DNA of 64,000 bases. It comes from Bradyrhizobium canariense. Lineage in GTDB: Bacteria; Pseudomonadota; Alphaproteobacteria; Rhizobiales; Xanthobacteraceae. How positions within the stretch are numbered: position 1 is the first letter of the stretch; the number at the start of each line of letters is the position of its first letter. Location: contig NZ_JAFCKJ010000009.1 in NCBI RefSeq assembly GCF_018130465.1, forward strand, positions 243,427 to 307,426. The letters are read 5' to 3'. This document shows positions 15,847 through 25,168 of this stretch, in pieces. The position numbers and the translations under genes were made by a program. Under the pieces are notes generated by a model. The model saw only the letters and a program-made list of their open reading frames with translations. It was not told the DNA's origin and searched no databases.

Positions 15847-16941
15847 ATGAAATTTACAAAGCGGCGCGCATTGTTTGCCGGCCTTGGGATATTTTTGGCG
15901 TTCATCGCCATTGAGGGCGAGAGCTACGGGTTTGCGCGGCTTTCGATCGCCAACGGAAACTCATATTGGTTCTACAAGCCGGACATCTTCGATATTTCGG
16001 ATGGGCAGCTTGCTAGTGAAAACTCCGCCGGAGTCCTTGGCTGGCCTAGAACTGATGTCCCTCGCGCGCAATCCCCGGAGCGCAGCCCAACATGCGGAGC
16101 CGCGTTCGGCGACTCGATGACTCGCGGCGACGAGGTGCAGGACAATGAGGCCTGGGTTCATCTTTTATCGGAACGTCTTGGTTGCAACGTAAGTAATTTT
16201 GGAGTCGGAGGCCATGGCCTTGATCAGACGACCCTGCGTTACGAGCAGATCAATCCGCCTGGACATTTCGTGCTGCTGGGCCTCTTTATCGAGATGCTCC
16301 GCCGTGATCTGGCGGCGTCGTGGACCTTTTATCAGGGGCCCGGGAGCGACAATCTTCCGCATTATTCCATGACGAAGCCAATGTTTGTGATGGCCGGCGA
16401 CGGGATACGGTTGATCTCTCGGCCATCGGCGCCTGTGACGCGCGAGGCGATCGAGCAGCACCATGAGCACGATTTTTTTTCAAATACGCTCTGGACGCCG
16501 TTGTCGTTTCCGTACAGCTACTCGGCAGGCCGAGCGATTTTTCGTAGATTATACGACAAGGTCGATCTCATCAATGAGTCCTCCAATATTTACTGGAGCG
16601 AAAGCCATCCATCCCGTGCCGGCGCGCTCGCCGAGAGAATAATTGCACGAATGCTCGATGATGTCAGGCAGCGGAAACAACGAATGGTCGTCGTCATGAT
16701 ACCGCAGGTGGAAGAGACGCTGGCGCCCCAGCCTGCCTACTCAAAGTTCATGCAGGCCTTGGGTCGCCGCGTGCCGGACCTGTGCATCATTGACACCTAT
16801 CCCGCCCTGACCGCAGCCGCCTCGAGAGTCGGAATGCCGGCCTTGAGGGCACCGCAGGGACATTATACAGCGGCGGGCAGCATCATCTTGGCAGAGACCG
16901 TTCATCAAGGTTTGCAGCGTTGCGGCATTTCCGGGGCCTGA
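15847..16941 (+). CDS. SGNH/GDSL-hydrolase-like protein with N-terminal membrane anchor
   Basis: 364 residues. An N-terminal hydrophobic segment (RALFAGLGIFLAFIAI) indicates a signal anchor, so the catalytic part is probably periplasmic. Block I is GAAFGDSMTRGDEV with the nucleophile Ser near residue 88. Block II-like NFGVGGHGLDQ follows near 117. The C-terminal block RAPQGHYTAAG near 337 keeps the His, but where relatives have Asp (DGH) there is Gln. This may alter or abolish hydrolysis. It lies 40 bp after the carbamoyltransferase on the same strand with equally low GC. SGNH proteins in polysaccharide clusters add or remove acyl groups, so a role on the same glycan or lipid is plausible. 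Confidence 0.75.
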   Translation: MKFTKRRALFAGLGIFLAFIAIEGESYGFARLSIANGNSYWFYKPDIFDISDGQLASENSAGVLGWPRTDVPRAQSPERSPTCGAAFGDSMTRGDEVQDNEAWVHLLSERLGCNVSNFGVGGHGLDQTTLRYEQINPPGHFVLLGLFIEMLRRDLAASWTFYQGPGSDNLPHYSMTKPMFVMAGDGIRLISRPSAPVTREAIEQHHEHDFFSNTLWTPLSFPYSYSAGRAIFRRLYDKVDLINESSNIYWSESHPSRAGALAERIIARMLDDVRQRKQRMVVVMIPQVEETLAPQPAYSKFMQALGRRVPDLCIIDTYPALTAAASRVGMPALRAPQGHYTAAGSIILAETVHQGLQRCGISGA

Positions 16942-17206
16942 TCAAACTGCAGTCGCTTCATCGCGCTCTTGAAGTCGTCGGGCGATGGCCCATGCGGCCA
17001 AGGCTACTGAGTACGTCCAGGGGGCCTGCTGTGGGGTCTTGTCCACGAGGGGGATGAAGCGACGGGATTGCGGTGGCCGCGTGCACTTATTTTAAGATAC
17101 GCCAAGCCATGGTATGTTTCGACCGGCACTTACATTTTGCTTTGCTATGAGCGGACAAGCACCGACTTGCAGTTGAGTTCAGCTGGACCCGGCGCGAAGG
17201 GGAATC
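16942..17206. other. Intergenic stretch at the right edge of the cassette
   Basis: 265 bp with no convincing gene. A 10-bp inverted pair, TCGCTTCATC (16953-16962) and GATGAAGCGA (17053-17062), brackets its first part. The remainder becomes AT-richer before the monooxygenase start (around 17090-17180) and may hold that gene's promoter. No transposase remnant, tRNA or terminator is recognisable, so the right junction of the low-GC cassette cannot be placed more exactly than this interval. Confidence 0.4.
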
Positions 17207-18673
<1,467 letters not shown>

Positions 18674-18693
18674 TCGCGCCGTCGGCGTTGCTC

Positions 18694-19938
18694 CTATGCT
18701 TTGCGCGTCGTGAGCACGACGCCAAGATCAATCGCGAGTGCGAGCACCACGGCGCCGCCGCCCAGCGCGAACAGGGCGAGATAATCGCCGCCGGTCTGCG
18801 CGTAGATCCAGGAGAAGCTGTAGGCCGCGGCCGCCTGGAACAGCGCGAAGCTCGTCGTGGCATGGCTCCATGTCGTGCGCTGCTGCTCGGTCGCATGCGG
18901 AACGAGCTCATGGATGCGTCCGAGCACCAGCGGTACGATGCCGGGTGTGAAGCCGCCGACCACCACGCTCGACACGATCAGCGAGAGAGGCGTGGTGCTG
19001 ACGGTCGGGAGCAGCACGGCGGCCGCTTCGATCACGAAGGCGGCCCGCAGCGCGGGTCCGAATCCAGCGCGGTCGCCGAGATGACCGGTGACCAGCGGGC
19101 CGGCGATTGCGCCAAGGCCATAGAGCACCCAGTAGCGCGATCCCGCGGCAATACCCTGGCCGAGGCCGCGTGCGACGAAATCGACGACGAAGACCATGTG
19201 CGGCACCAGCGCCACCGCGTTGAGGCCGTATTGAACGAGCAAAGCGCGCACGACGGGCGAAGCATGGTCGTGCTTCGCGCGATACGACGGCACGGTATCG
19301 GCCTTGGCCTCAGCAGGCCAGTTCCACCAGCTCACCAGCGTGAGCGTGCCCGAGAGCACGCCCAGGCCATACCAGCTCTGTTGCAAGCCTTGCTGCAGCA
19401 ACAGCGGCACCAGCGTGCCCGATGCGGCGACACCGAGCCCGACGCCGGCAAAGATCACGCCGCCGACGATGCCGCGCCTCGCGGCCGAGGTATGCGGCAG
19501 AATGACAGAGGCCGCGAGTACCATGATGATTCCGCCGGTGAGCCCCGACAGGAAGCGCCAGGCGAAGAACCAGGTGAACGACACCGGGGTCGAGCTGGCA
19601 AAAAAGGAGAGGGTGGCGAGCAACATCATCGCCCGCACTGCGCGGACGGCGCCGATGCGTGCGGCCACAGTCCGCGCCGCGAGCGCGCCGGCGAGATAGC
19701 CGGCGAGGTTCGCTGCACCGAGATAGACGACGTCGGACGCGCCGAACCATTTTGCGGCGATCAGGGCCGGGATCAGCGGCGTGTAGGAAAACCGGGCGAG
19801 GCCAAGTCCGACCAGCGATGCAGACAAGCCCGCAACCGCATATCGCCAGGTTTGCTGTGAAGAAGCCTGTCGTGACGTCGAACCCGACCGCTCATGCGGC
19901 CGGGGGTGAACTTGCTGCCTGGCATCTGCGTCTGTCAT
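18694..19938 (-). CDS. MFS transporter, YbfB/YjiJ family
   Basis: 414 residues with about twelve hydrophobic helices after a hydrophilic N-terminal tail of about 30 residues. Begins its first helix RYAVAGLSASLVGLGLARFSYTPLIPAL, a pattern I associate with YbfB/YjiJ-type major facilitator proteins. A basic loop GDRAGFGPALR follows helix 8. It lies 33 bp downstream of the SDR gene on the same strand, so the two are likely one operon controlled from the LysR-divergent promoter. Substrate unknown; export of the SDR product or of an inducing compound is an inference. Confidence 0.85.
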   Translation of the reverse strand: MTDADARQQVHPRPHERSGSTSRQASSQQTWRYAVAGLSASLVGLGLARFSYTPLIPALIAAKWFGASDVVYLGAANLAGYLAGALAARTVAARIGAVRAVRAMMLLATLSFFASSTPVSFTWFFAWRFLSGLTGGIIMVLAASVILPHTSAARRGIVGGVIFAGVGLGVAASGTLVPLLLQQGLQQSWYGLGVLSGTLTLVSWWNWPAEAKADTVPSYRAKHDHASPVVRALLVQYGLNAVALVPHMVFVVDFVARGLGQGIAAGSRYWVLYGLGAIAGPLVTGHLGDRAGFGPALRAAFVIEAAAVLLPTVSTTPLSLIVSSVVVGGFTPGIVPLVLGRIHELVPHATEQQRTTWSHATTSFALFQAAAAYSFSWIYAQTGGDYLALFALGGGAVVLALAIDLGVVLTTRKA

Positions 19939-19971
19939 GTCGTCCTCGTGCGCGCGAAGGCGCGGGTACGT

Positions 19972-20682
19972 TCAGTGGCCGGCGCTCTGGCCACCGTCGA
20001 CATGCAGGATTTCGCCGGTGACGAAGGAGGCACCCTCGAGATAGAGCACGGCATCGACGATGTCGGATATCTCGCCCATACGGCCCATCGGGTGCAGCGC
20101 GCCGAGCTGTGCGTGCGTCGCGACGGGATGCATCGTCGACTTGATGATGCCGGGCGACACCGCATTCACGCGAATGCCGCGCTTGGCATATTCTATTGCC
20201 AGAGACTTCGTCGCGGCGTTCAACCCGCCCTTGCTCAGCGATGCCAGCACCGAGGGCACGTTCGAATTGGCCTGATCGACCAGCGTAGTCGTGATCTGGA
20301 CGACGTGGCCGGAACCCTGCTTCTCCATCTCGGCGATGGCGAGCTGTGTGATGTTGAAGAAGCCTGCGACGTTTGTGCCCATCACCGCCGCATAATCCTC
20401 CGCGGTGTACTGCGTGAACGGCTTTGCGACGAAGATGCCGGCATTGTTGACCAGGGTGTCGACACGGCCGAAACGGGCGACAGCTTGCGAGACCACGCGC
20501 TCGGCTGTGCTCCTGTCGGCGATGTCGCCGGCAACGGCGAGAACATCATCGTCGCCCGACGCCTTGATGGACCGCGCGGTCGCGACCACGCGATAGTTGC
20601 GATCGCGAAAACCCTGGACGAGGGCGGCGCCGATGCCCTGCGAAGCACCGGTGATAATGGCGACCTTCTGTTCGATACCCAT
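19972..20682 (-). CDS. SDR-family oxidoreductase lacking the canonical catalytic Tyr
   Basis: 236 residues from ATG 20682, with AGGAG about 9 bases upstream; the frame stays open much further upstream but that part overlaps the LysR gene and is not coding. The NAD(P) loop GASQGIG is near residue 14, NNAG near 90, and the substrate strand HVVQITTTLVD near 140. Where classical SDRs have YxxxK the sequence is ASLSK, so Tyr is replaced by Ala while Lys is kept. The usual Ser position is in a Thr-rich stretch. I checked the codons (CTG GCA TCG CTG AGC AAG). It may be a non-catalytic or differently catalytic SDR subgroup. Transcribed away from the LysR gene. Confidence 0.85.
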   Translation of the reverse strand: MGIEQKVAIITGASQGIGAALVQGFRDRNYRVVATARSIKASGDDDVLAVAGDIADRSTAERVVSQAVARFGRVDTLVNNAGIFVAKPFTQYTAEDYAAVMGTNVAGFFNITQLAIAEMEKQGSGHVVQITTTLVDQANSNVPSVLASLSKGGLNAATKSLAIEYAKRGIRVNAVSPGIIKSTMHPVATHAQLGALHPMGRMGEISDIVDAVLYLEGASFVTGEILHVDGGQSAGH

Positions 20683-20895
20683 GACGGGCTCCTGTTGTTG
20701 GTTTGAAAACCTGCGCCAGCAGCGGCTGGCTTGCCCGCTGAGATACGCCTCGGTGCCCCGGCTGCGAATACGCGCTGCCCGGCACACACTCTTTCGCGGC
20801 GCGAACGAATGCCGGACCGGGCCTCGGCGGTGGTTGTCGTGACCGGAGCGAACGCCTAATTTCGAGGCGGACCCTGATGGGCTGGCGGGAAGGCT
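20683..20895. promoter_or_regulatory. Divergent control region between SDR and LysR genes
   Basis: 213 bp separating two divergently transcribed genes, the standard arrangement in which a LysR-type regulator controls its neighbour and itself. A near-palindrome GGTTTGAAAACC (about 20699-20710) lies 17 bp before the SDR start. Other T-N11-A candidates occur but none stands out. Operator assignment is by context only. Confidence 0.5.
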
Positions 20896-21819
20896 ATGGA
20901 TCGTCTGGATGCAATGAAGGTGTTCGTCCTTACGGTGGACGAGGGCAGCCTGGCGGCCGCGGGACGCAAGCTCGGCCGTTCGCCGGCGGCGGTGAGCCGC
21001 GCCATTGCGTTCCTGGAGCAGCGGGTCGGTGCCGAGCTGCTGCACCGGACCACACGTTCGATCAAGCTCAGCGAGGAGGGCGAGCGCTATGTCGCGATCT
21101 GTCGCCGCGTGCTCACCGAGTTGGAGGAGGCCGACGACTTCGCGGTCGGTCCGCGCACGGCACCCCGCGGCCTGCTGACGATCACCGCCCCCGTGGTGTC
21201 GGGTGAGATGGTGCTGCGGCCGATTCTCGATGCGTTTCTCGACGCCTATCCGACCGTGTCGGCAAAACTCCTGCTGTTCGATCGCGCGGTCAATCTGATC
21301 GAGGAGGGTGTCGACGTCGCGCTTCGCATCGGCCATCTCGCGGATTCGGCGATGGTCGCGATGCGGGTCGGCGAGATCAGCCGCGTCGTGGTGGCATCGC
21401 CGCGCTATCTGAAGCAGCACCCGCGCATCACCGAGCCCGGCGACCTCGCCAAGCACCAGATCGTCGCGATGGCGCACCTTCCCAATTCCTGGACCTTTGC
21501 GCCGCAGGCCGGCTCGTCGGCAGCCCGCACGGTGCAGTTTACGCCGCGGCTCGTCGTCAACAGCACCTATGCGGCGGTGGCGTCGGCCGTCGCCGGCCGC
21601 GGTGTGGCGCGAATGTATTCGTATCAGGTGGGTGAGCAGGTCGCGCGCGGCGAGCTCGAGATCGTGCTGGCCGGCGACGAGGATCCGGAGATGCCGGCGC
21701 ATTTGATCTGTCCGCAGGGCCGGCTCGCGGTGCCGAAGGTGCGGACCTTCACGGACTTCGCCGTGCCGCGGCTGAAGAAGCAGTTTGCACAGCTCAAGAG
21801 CAGCATCACTGCGCGTTGA
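20896..21819 (+). CDS. LysR-family transcriptional regulator
   Basis: 307 residues. The N-terminal winged helix-turn-helix runs MDRLDAMKVFVLTVDEGSLAAAGRKLGRSPAAVSRAIAFLE, followed by the dimerisation helix and a two-lobed effector domain beginning about residue 90 (GLLTITAPVVSGEMVLRPIL). Its sequence resembles the DsdC/AaeR-like group that regulates adjacent oxidoreductases. Divergent from the SDR-MFS pair, hence its probable target. The effector is unknown. Confidence 0.92.
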   Translation: MDRLDAMKVFVLTVDEGSLAAAGRKLGRSPAAVSRAIAFLEQRVGAELLHRTTRSIKLSEEGERYVAICRRVLTELEEADDFAVGPRTAPRGLLTITAPVVSGEMVLRPILDAFLDAYPTVSAKLLLFDRAVNLIEEGVDVALRIGHLADSAMVAMRVGEISRVVVASPRYLKQHPRITEPGDLAKHQIVAMAHLPNSWTFAPQAGSSAARTVQFTPRLVVNSTYAAVASAVAGRGVARMYSYQVGEQVARGELEIVLAGDEDPEMPAHLICPQGRLAVPKVRTFTDFAVPRLKKQFAQLKSSITAR

Positions 21820-21893
21820 GCCGCTGCATGCACGGCAATGCGTTGTTTTGCGTATACGGCCGCTCGGCTGAATCGGCCATGCTGCCCGAACGG

Positions 21894-21918
21894 TTAACGC
21901 CGGATTAACCGCGGAGTC
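21894..21918 (+). promoter_or_regulatory. CtrA box with adjoining GANTC (CcrM) site
   Basis: TTAA-CGCCGGA-TTAAC at 21894-21909 is an exact match to the full CtrA site TTAA-N7-TTAAC. It also forms a 7-bp palindrome CGGTTAA/TTAACCG. GAGTC at 21914-21918 is a CcrM methylation target (GANTC). Both lie 47-71 bp before the ATG of the 51-residue gene at 21965. The pairing of a CtrA box with a GANTC site is typical of cell-cycle-controlled promoters in alphaproteobacteria. Confidence 0.65.
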
Positions 21919-21964
21919 CTAGGCTGTCTCGGCCGGGGTTACTCGCAAGGCCGAGGTGAGCCCA

Positions 21965-22120
21965 ATGGAAGCCCAGAGAATTGCGGTCGACGCCGTCGTC
22001 GCGCTGACCGATTGCGACCGCGACGCCGTCATTGCCTTCATCCGCAGGCTCTATCTCGCCGGCGTGACCGACCCCAAGCGCCTGACCTTCAAGGGTCTCC
22101 AGGCGCTGTCGCGGGTCTGA
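21965..22120 (+). CDS. Small conserved-looking hypothetical protein, 51 residues
   Basis: 51 residues, starting MEAQRIAVDAVVALTDCDRD. It looks helical and acidic in the first half, with a basic second half (LAGVTDPKRLTFKGLQALSRV). A good Shine-Dalgarno (GAGGTGAG) sits about 8 bases before the ATG. Third positions are strongly GC-rich, supporting coding. No signal peptide or membrane helix. A CtrA box lies in its promoter region. I do not recognise the family; the size and context suggest a small cell-cycle-regulated cytoplasmic protein. Confidence 0.7.
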   Translation: MEAQRIAVDAVVALTDCDRDAVIAFIRRLYLAGVTDPKRLTFKGLQALSRV

Positions 22121-22254
22121 TTCGGCTCGCTTCGGCTTCAAATTCCTATCCCTGATCTCCGGAGCGTGATTGCAACCCACCGGTGAATATCTTGCTGCTT
22201 GGGCCGCGGCGGGGTAGATCACGTTCCCGCTTGGACCACCGGGGAACGGGGGAG

Positions 22255-23183
22255 ATGTTAAAGCAGCTTTTTGCGCCGCAACTTGTCATTCTGTACGTGC
22301 TTGTGGCATCGACGATTTACGTTCACTTCCGAGGCAAGCAGCGATTGCGCTTTGCCCGCCAGCTCGGCGATCACTCGACCTATCTCGCGCCCTACAACGT
22401 GCTCATGTACGCGGGCTCGGCCGTGCCGAACAGGCCGGTGATCCCGGTCGAGCGGTTTCCGGAGCTGAAAGCCCTCAGCGAAAATTGGGAAACCATCCGC
22501 GACGAGGCCGTTCGCCTGTTCGACGAAGGCTTCATTCGCGCGGCGGCGAAGAACAACGATTGGGGGTTCTACTCGTTCTTCAAGAGCGGCTGGAAGCGGT
22601 TTTACCTGAAATGGTACGACGACTTCCTGCCCTCGGCGCGCACGCTGTGCCCGCAGACGGTCGAACTGCTGAATTCGATTCCATCCGTCCATGGCGCGAT
22701 GTTTGCGATGCTGCCGCCGGGCGGCAAGCTCGGCGCCCACCGCGATCCTTCGCCGGCTCGCTGCGCTATCACCTCGGCCTCGTCACGCCGAACTCGAACA
22801 AGTGCCGCATCCTGGTCGACGGCGTCGAATGCGTCTGGCGCGACGGCGAGGCCTTCATGTTCGACGAGACCTTCATCCACAGCGCGGAGAATGCGACCGA
22901 CGTCAACCGCATCATCCTGTTCTGTGACGTCGAGCGCCCGATGAAGTTCGGCTTCATGACCGCGATCAATCGCTGGGTCAGCCATCACATCGTCAAGGCC
23001 TCGGCGACGCAGAACGTCGACGGCGAGAGCGTCGGCCTGCTCAACAAGGTGTTCGGCAAGCTCTACGAGATCCATCTTGCGAGCCGCAAGGTCAAGGAAT
23101 GGAATCGCAACGTCTACTACACGCTGAAATATTCGCTGACGGCGCTGATCCTCGGCCTCATCGTGCTGTCGGCGTTGCGGTGA
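22255..23183 (+). pseudogene. lpxO: lpxO-like aspartyl/asparaginyl beta-hydroxylase, frameshifted
   Basis: LpxO is a membrane-bound Fe(II)/2-oxoglutarate dioxygenase that 2-hydroxylates a lipid A acyl chain. The first part (MLKQLFAPQLVILYVLVAS..., membrane helix, then LAPYNVLMYAGSAVPN) reads to PPGGKLGAHRDP at codon 164. The frame then breaks, and the protein continues in the +1-shifted frame as FAGSLRYHLGLVTPN, FMFDETFIHSAEN and a C-terminal helix. The expected coding string around 22747-22750 is one base short (GATCCTTCGCC rather than GATCC-N-TTCGCC). The break falls just after the HxD metal ligands, so the distal His would be lost. Either a real inactivation or a single-base sequencing error; both halves otherwise look intact. 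Confidence 0.85.
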
Positions 23184-23223
23184 TCCGTATGCATAGGGTG
23201 GCGAAGCAAGCCGCCAGCATTTT

Positions 23224-23766
23224 CTAGTGATGATGCTTGTGTCCTTCGGAGCTACCAGGGCGCTGGTAACCTCGCAGCTCCGCGTATCGCTGCATTTGGC
23301 TCTGATCGAGCAAGGCGGTTGTCGACAGATGATATTTGAGGTGGCTTTCGCGGAGCAGTGCCTGGGTTTCCGAAATGGCAACGAGGGTCGCCTTGAGTGA
23401 CTCCGATGTCACGACGCGGGCAGAGAAGAGCCGGTCCAACTCCGTTTCCTGCTCGACCAGCTTGTTACCCAGCGGGACCGCCTCTTGCTTCATGGCGTCG
23501 AAGAGGCGCTGAACCTGGATGCGCTGATCGGCGGTCAGATCAAGCCGATCGCCGAACTCAAGAACATGGCTCGGACCGGGATATCCATTGAGTTCAGCGG
23601 CAAGCGCCAGTCCCATGCCCCGTCCGGCTCGAAGATCGTCGATCTGCTGGTGCGACAGCGCCTTGATGGGGCGTTGCTCAAGGCCAGCATAGGGCTGACC
23701 GGACTGCGCTCCGGCAACGTTGCACGAGACGATAAGCGTGGCCGCAAGCAGGAGAAGGCGTCTCAT
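23224..23766 (-). CDS. Periplasmic Spy/CpxP-like protein
   Basis: 180 residues from ATG 23766, chosen for the signal peptide MRRLLLLAATLIVSCNVAGAQS; longer in-frame starts would hide it. The mature part is largely helical with an LTADQRIQVQRLFDAM segment like the LTxxQ repeats of Spy/CpxP-type chaperones and metal-resistance sensors. It has a long charged helix (KLVEQETELDRLF) and a C-terminal His cluster GHKHHH that could bind metal. No two-component genes adjoin, so the role (folding chaperone or metal sensing) is open. Confidence 0.7.
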   Translation of the reverse strand: MRRLLLLAATLIVSCNVAGAQSGQPYAGLEQRPIKALSHQQIDDLRAGRGMGLALAAELNGYPGPSHVLEFGDRLDLTADQRIQVQRLFDAMKQEAVPLGNKLVEQETELDRLFSARVVTSESLKATLVAISETQALLRESHLKYHLSTTALLDQSQMQRYAELRGYQRPGSSEGHKHHH

Positions 23767-23883
23767 GAGTCTGGCTCCATGAAATCGGCCCGGTTCGTTG
23801 ATCGATCTCCACCGGTGCTCTCCACATATCTTGCTGGACGGTTCGCCCCATGGCAACAAGATTGCCGGATTGAGCGGTCAAAC

Positions 23884-24354
23884 ATGGAGCAGGCGATGGC
23901 CCCGTTGCCAGTTGCAAACACTGAGCTGGTGCAATTCTTCCGCGCGTGGCTGGAAACCTTCGCGGGCTATGTCCGCGAGGTCGACTATGCTTCGGCGCGG
24001 CCGCTCTTCCATCCGGATGTGCTGGCCTTCGGCACGCACAACGACGTCATCCCCGGCATCGACCAATGGGTCACGACGCAATGGGACAACGTCTGGCCGA
24101 AGACGGCCGACTTCCGCTTCGTCCTCGATCAGACCGCGATTCTGGCGTCACCCGATGGCGCGATGGCAACCGTGATCGCGCCGTGGACGAGCACGGGCTA
24201 TCATCCCGATGGCAGCGCGTTTCCGCGTCCGGGCCGGGCAACCATGGTGTTTTCAAGAGATGGCGATGGCTGGCTGTGCGTGCATTCGCACATGTCGCTC
24301 AATCGCGGTGTGCCGCAGGCAAGCCACGCCGATCGGCCGGTGAAGGCCTGGTAG
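23884..24354 (+). CDS. SnoaL-like / NTF2-fold protein (DUF4440 type)
   Basis: 156 residues from ATG 23884 (ATG 23896 is an alternative). The pattern of an N-terminal helix (ELVQFFRAWLETFAGYV), then DYASARPLFHPDVLAFGTH, and C-terminal strands (RPGRATMVFSRDGDGWLCVHSHMSLN) fits the cone-shaped NTF2 fold found in ketosteroid isomerase and SnoaL relatives. Catalytic residues cannot be assigned. A bidirectional terminator separates it from the convergent FAH gene. Divergent from the Spy-like gene. Confidence 0.75.
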   Translation: MEQAMAPLPVANTELVQFFRAWLETFAGYVREVDYASARPLFHPDVLAFGTHNDVIPGIDQWVTTQWDNVWPKTADFRFVLDQTAILASPDGAMATVIAPWTSTGYHPDGSAFPRPGRATMVFSRDGDGWLCVHSHMSLNRGVPQASHADRPVKAW

Positions 24355-24382
24355 ATCGGCAACGTCCGTCATCGACATGCAA

Positions 24383-24414
24383 AAGGCCCCGGACATGTCC
24401 GGGGCCTTGTTATT
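24383..24414. terminator. Bidirectional terminator between convergent genes
   Basis: Perfect 26-base palindrome 24383-24408 (half-site AAGGCCCCGGACA), followed by GTTATTT on the plus strand and preceded by AAAA-rich sequence for the minus strand. It lies 28 bp after the SnoaL-like gene and before the end of the FAH gene. Confidence 0.88.
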
Positions 24415-24431
24415 TCGAGCCGCCGTAAGCC

Positions 24432-25133
24432 TTACTCCGGCTGGCCGATCGAGACCTTCAGCGTGCCGACGCCGTCGACGCCGCATTCGAGCTTGTCGCC
24501 GGGCTGGAGCTGCGACACGCCGGCTGGCGTGCCGGTCATGATGATGTCGCCGGCGGCGAGTTTCACTTGCTGCGAGAGCTGCCAGATGATCTCTGGCACG
24601 TTCCAGATCAGCTCGGTGAGGTCGCCCTTCTGGGCTTCCTTGCCGTTGACCGTGAGCCAGATCTTGCCTTTGGCGGGATGGCCGATCTTCGATGCCGGCT
24701 GCACCGCGGAGCAGGGCGCCGAATAGTCGAACGACTTGCCGATCTCCCACGGACGCTCCTTCTTGCGCGAGGCGATCTGGAGGTCGCGGCGGGTCAAATC
24801 GATGCCGACGGCGTAGCCGTAGACATGGTCGAGCGCCTTGTCGGCGGGAATGTTGAGGCCGCCGCTCTTCATCGCGACGATCAGCTCGACCTCGTGATGC
24901 AGATCCTTGGTCAGCGGCGGATAGGGAATGGTGGCGCCGTCGGGCACCAGCATGTCGGCATGCTTGGCGAAGAAGAACGGCGGGGCGCGCTCGTCATTGC
25001 CCATCTCGCGGATGTGCTCGAGATAGTTGCGGCCGACGCACCAGATGCGGCGCACGGGATAACGGCCGCTTTCCCCGACGACGGGAAGCGAAGCCTGGGT
25101 CGGAAGCGGGATGACGTAGGAGGCGGCGTTCAT
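24432..25133 (-). CDS. Fumarylacetoacetate hydrolase (FAH) family protein
   Basis: 233 residues. FAH-family C-C-bond hydrolase or decarboxylase. Metal ligands are visible in HHEVELIVAM (Glu-x-Glu) and the Asp of GIDLTRRDLQ. The family segments IWCVGRNYLEHIREMG, GTPAGVSQLQPGDKL and a C-terminal VDGVGTLKVSI follow. The size matches fumarylpyruvate/acylpyruvate hydrolases of aromatic catabolism rather than full-length FAH. It starts 35 bp after the ABC exporter gene on the same strand, so may be co-transcribed. The substrate cannot be read. Confidence 0.87.
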   Translation of the reverse strand: MNAASYVIPLPTQASLPVVGESGRYPVRRIWCVGRNYLEHIREMGNDERAPPFFFAKHADMLVPDGATIPYPPLTKDLHHEVELIVAMKSGGLNIPADKALDHVYGYAVGIDLTRRDLQIASRKKERPWEIGKSFDYSAPCSAVQPASKIGHPAKGKIWLTVNGKEAQKGDLTELIWNVPEIIWQLSQQVKLAAGDIIMTGTPAGVSQLQPGDKLECGVDGVGTLKVSIGQPE

Positions 25134-25168
25134 GTAGCGGTCTCGCTGCTCGTGTGGTGAAAGGAACT

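Noticed and set aside
20683-21702. Long N-terminal extension of the SDR frame
   Set aside because: It runs antisense through the LysR gene. The SDR fold starts at MGIEQKVAIITGASQG with its own AGGAG.
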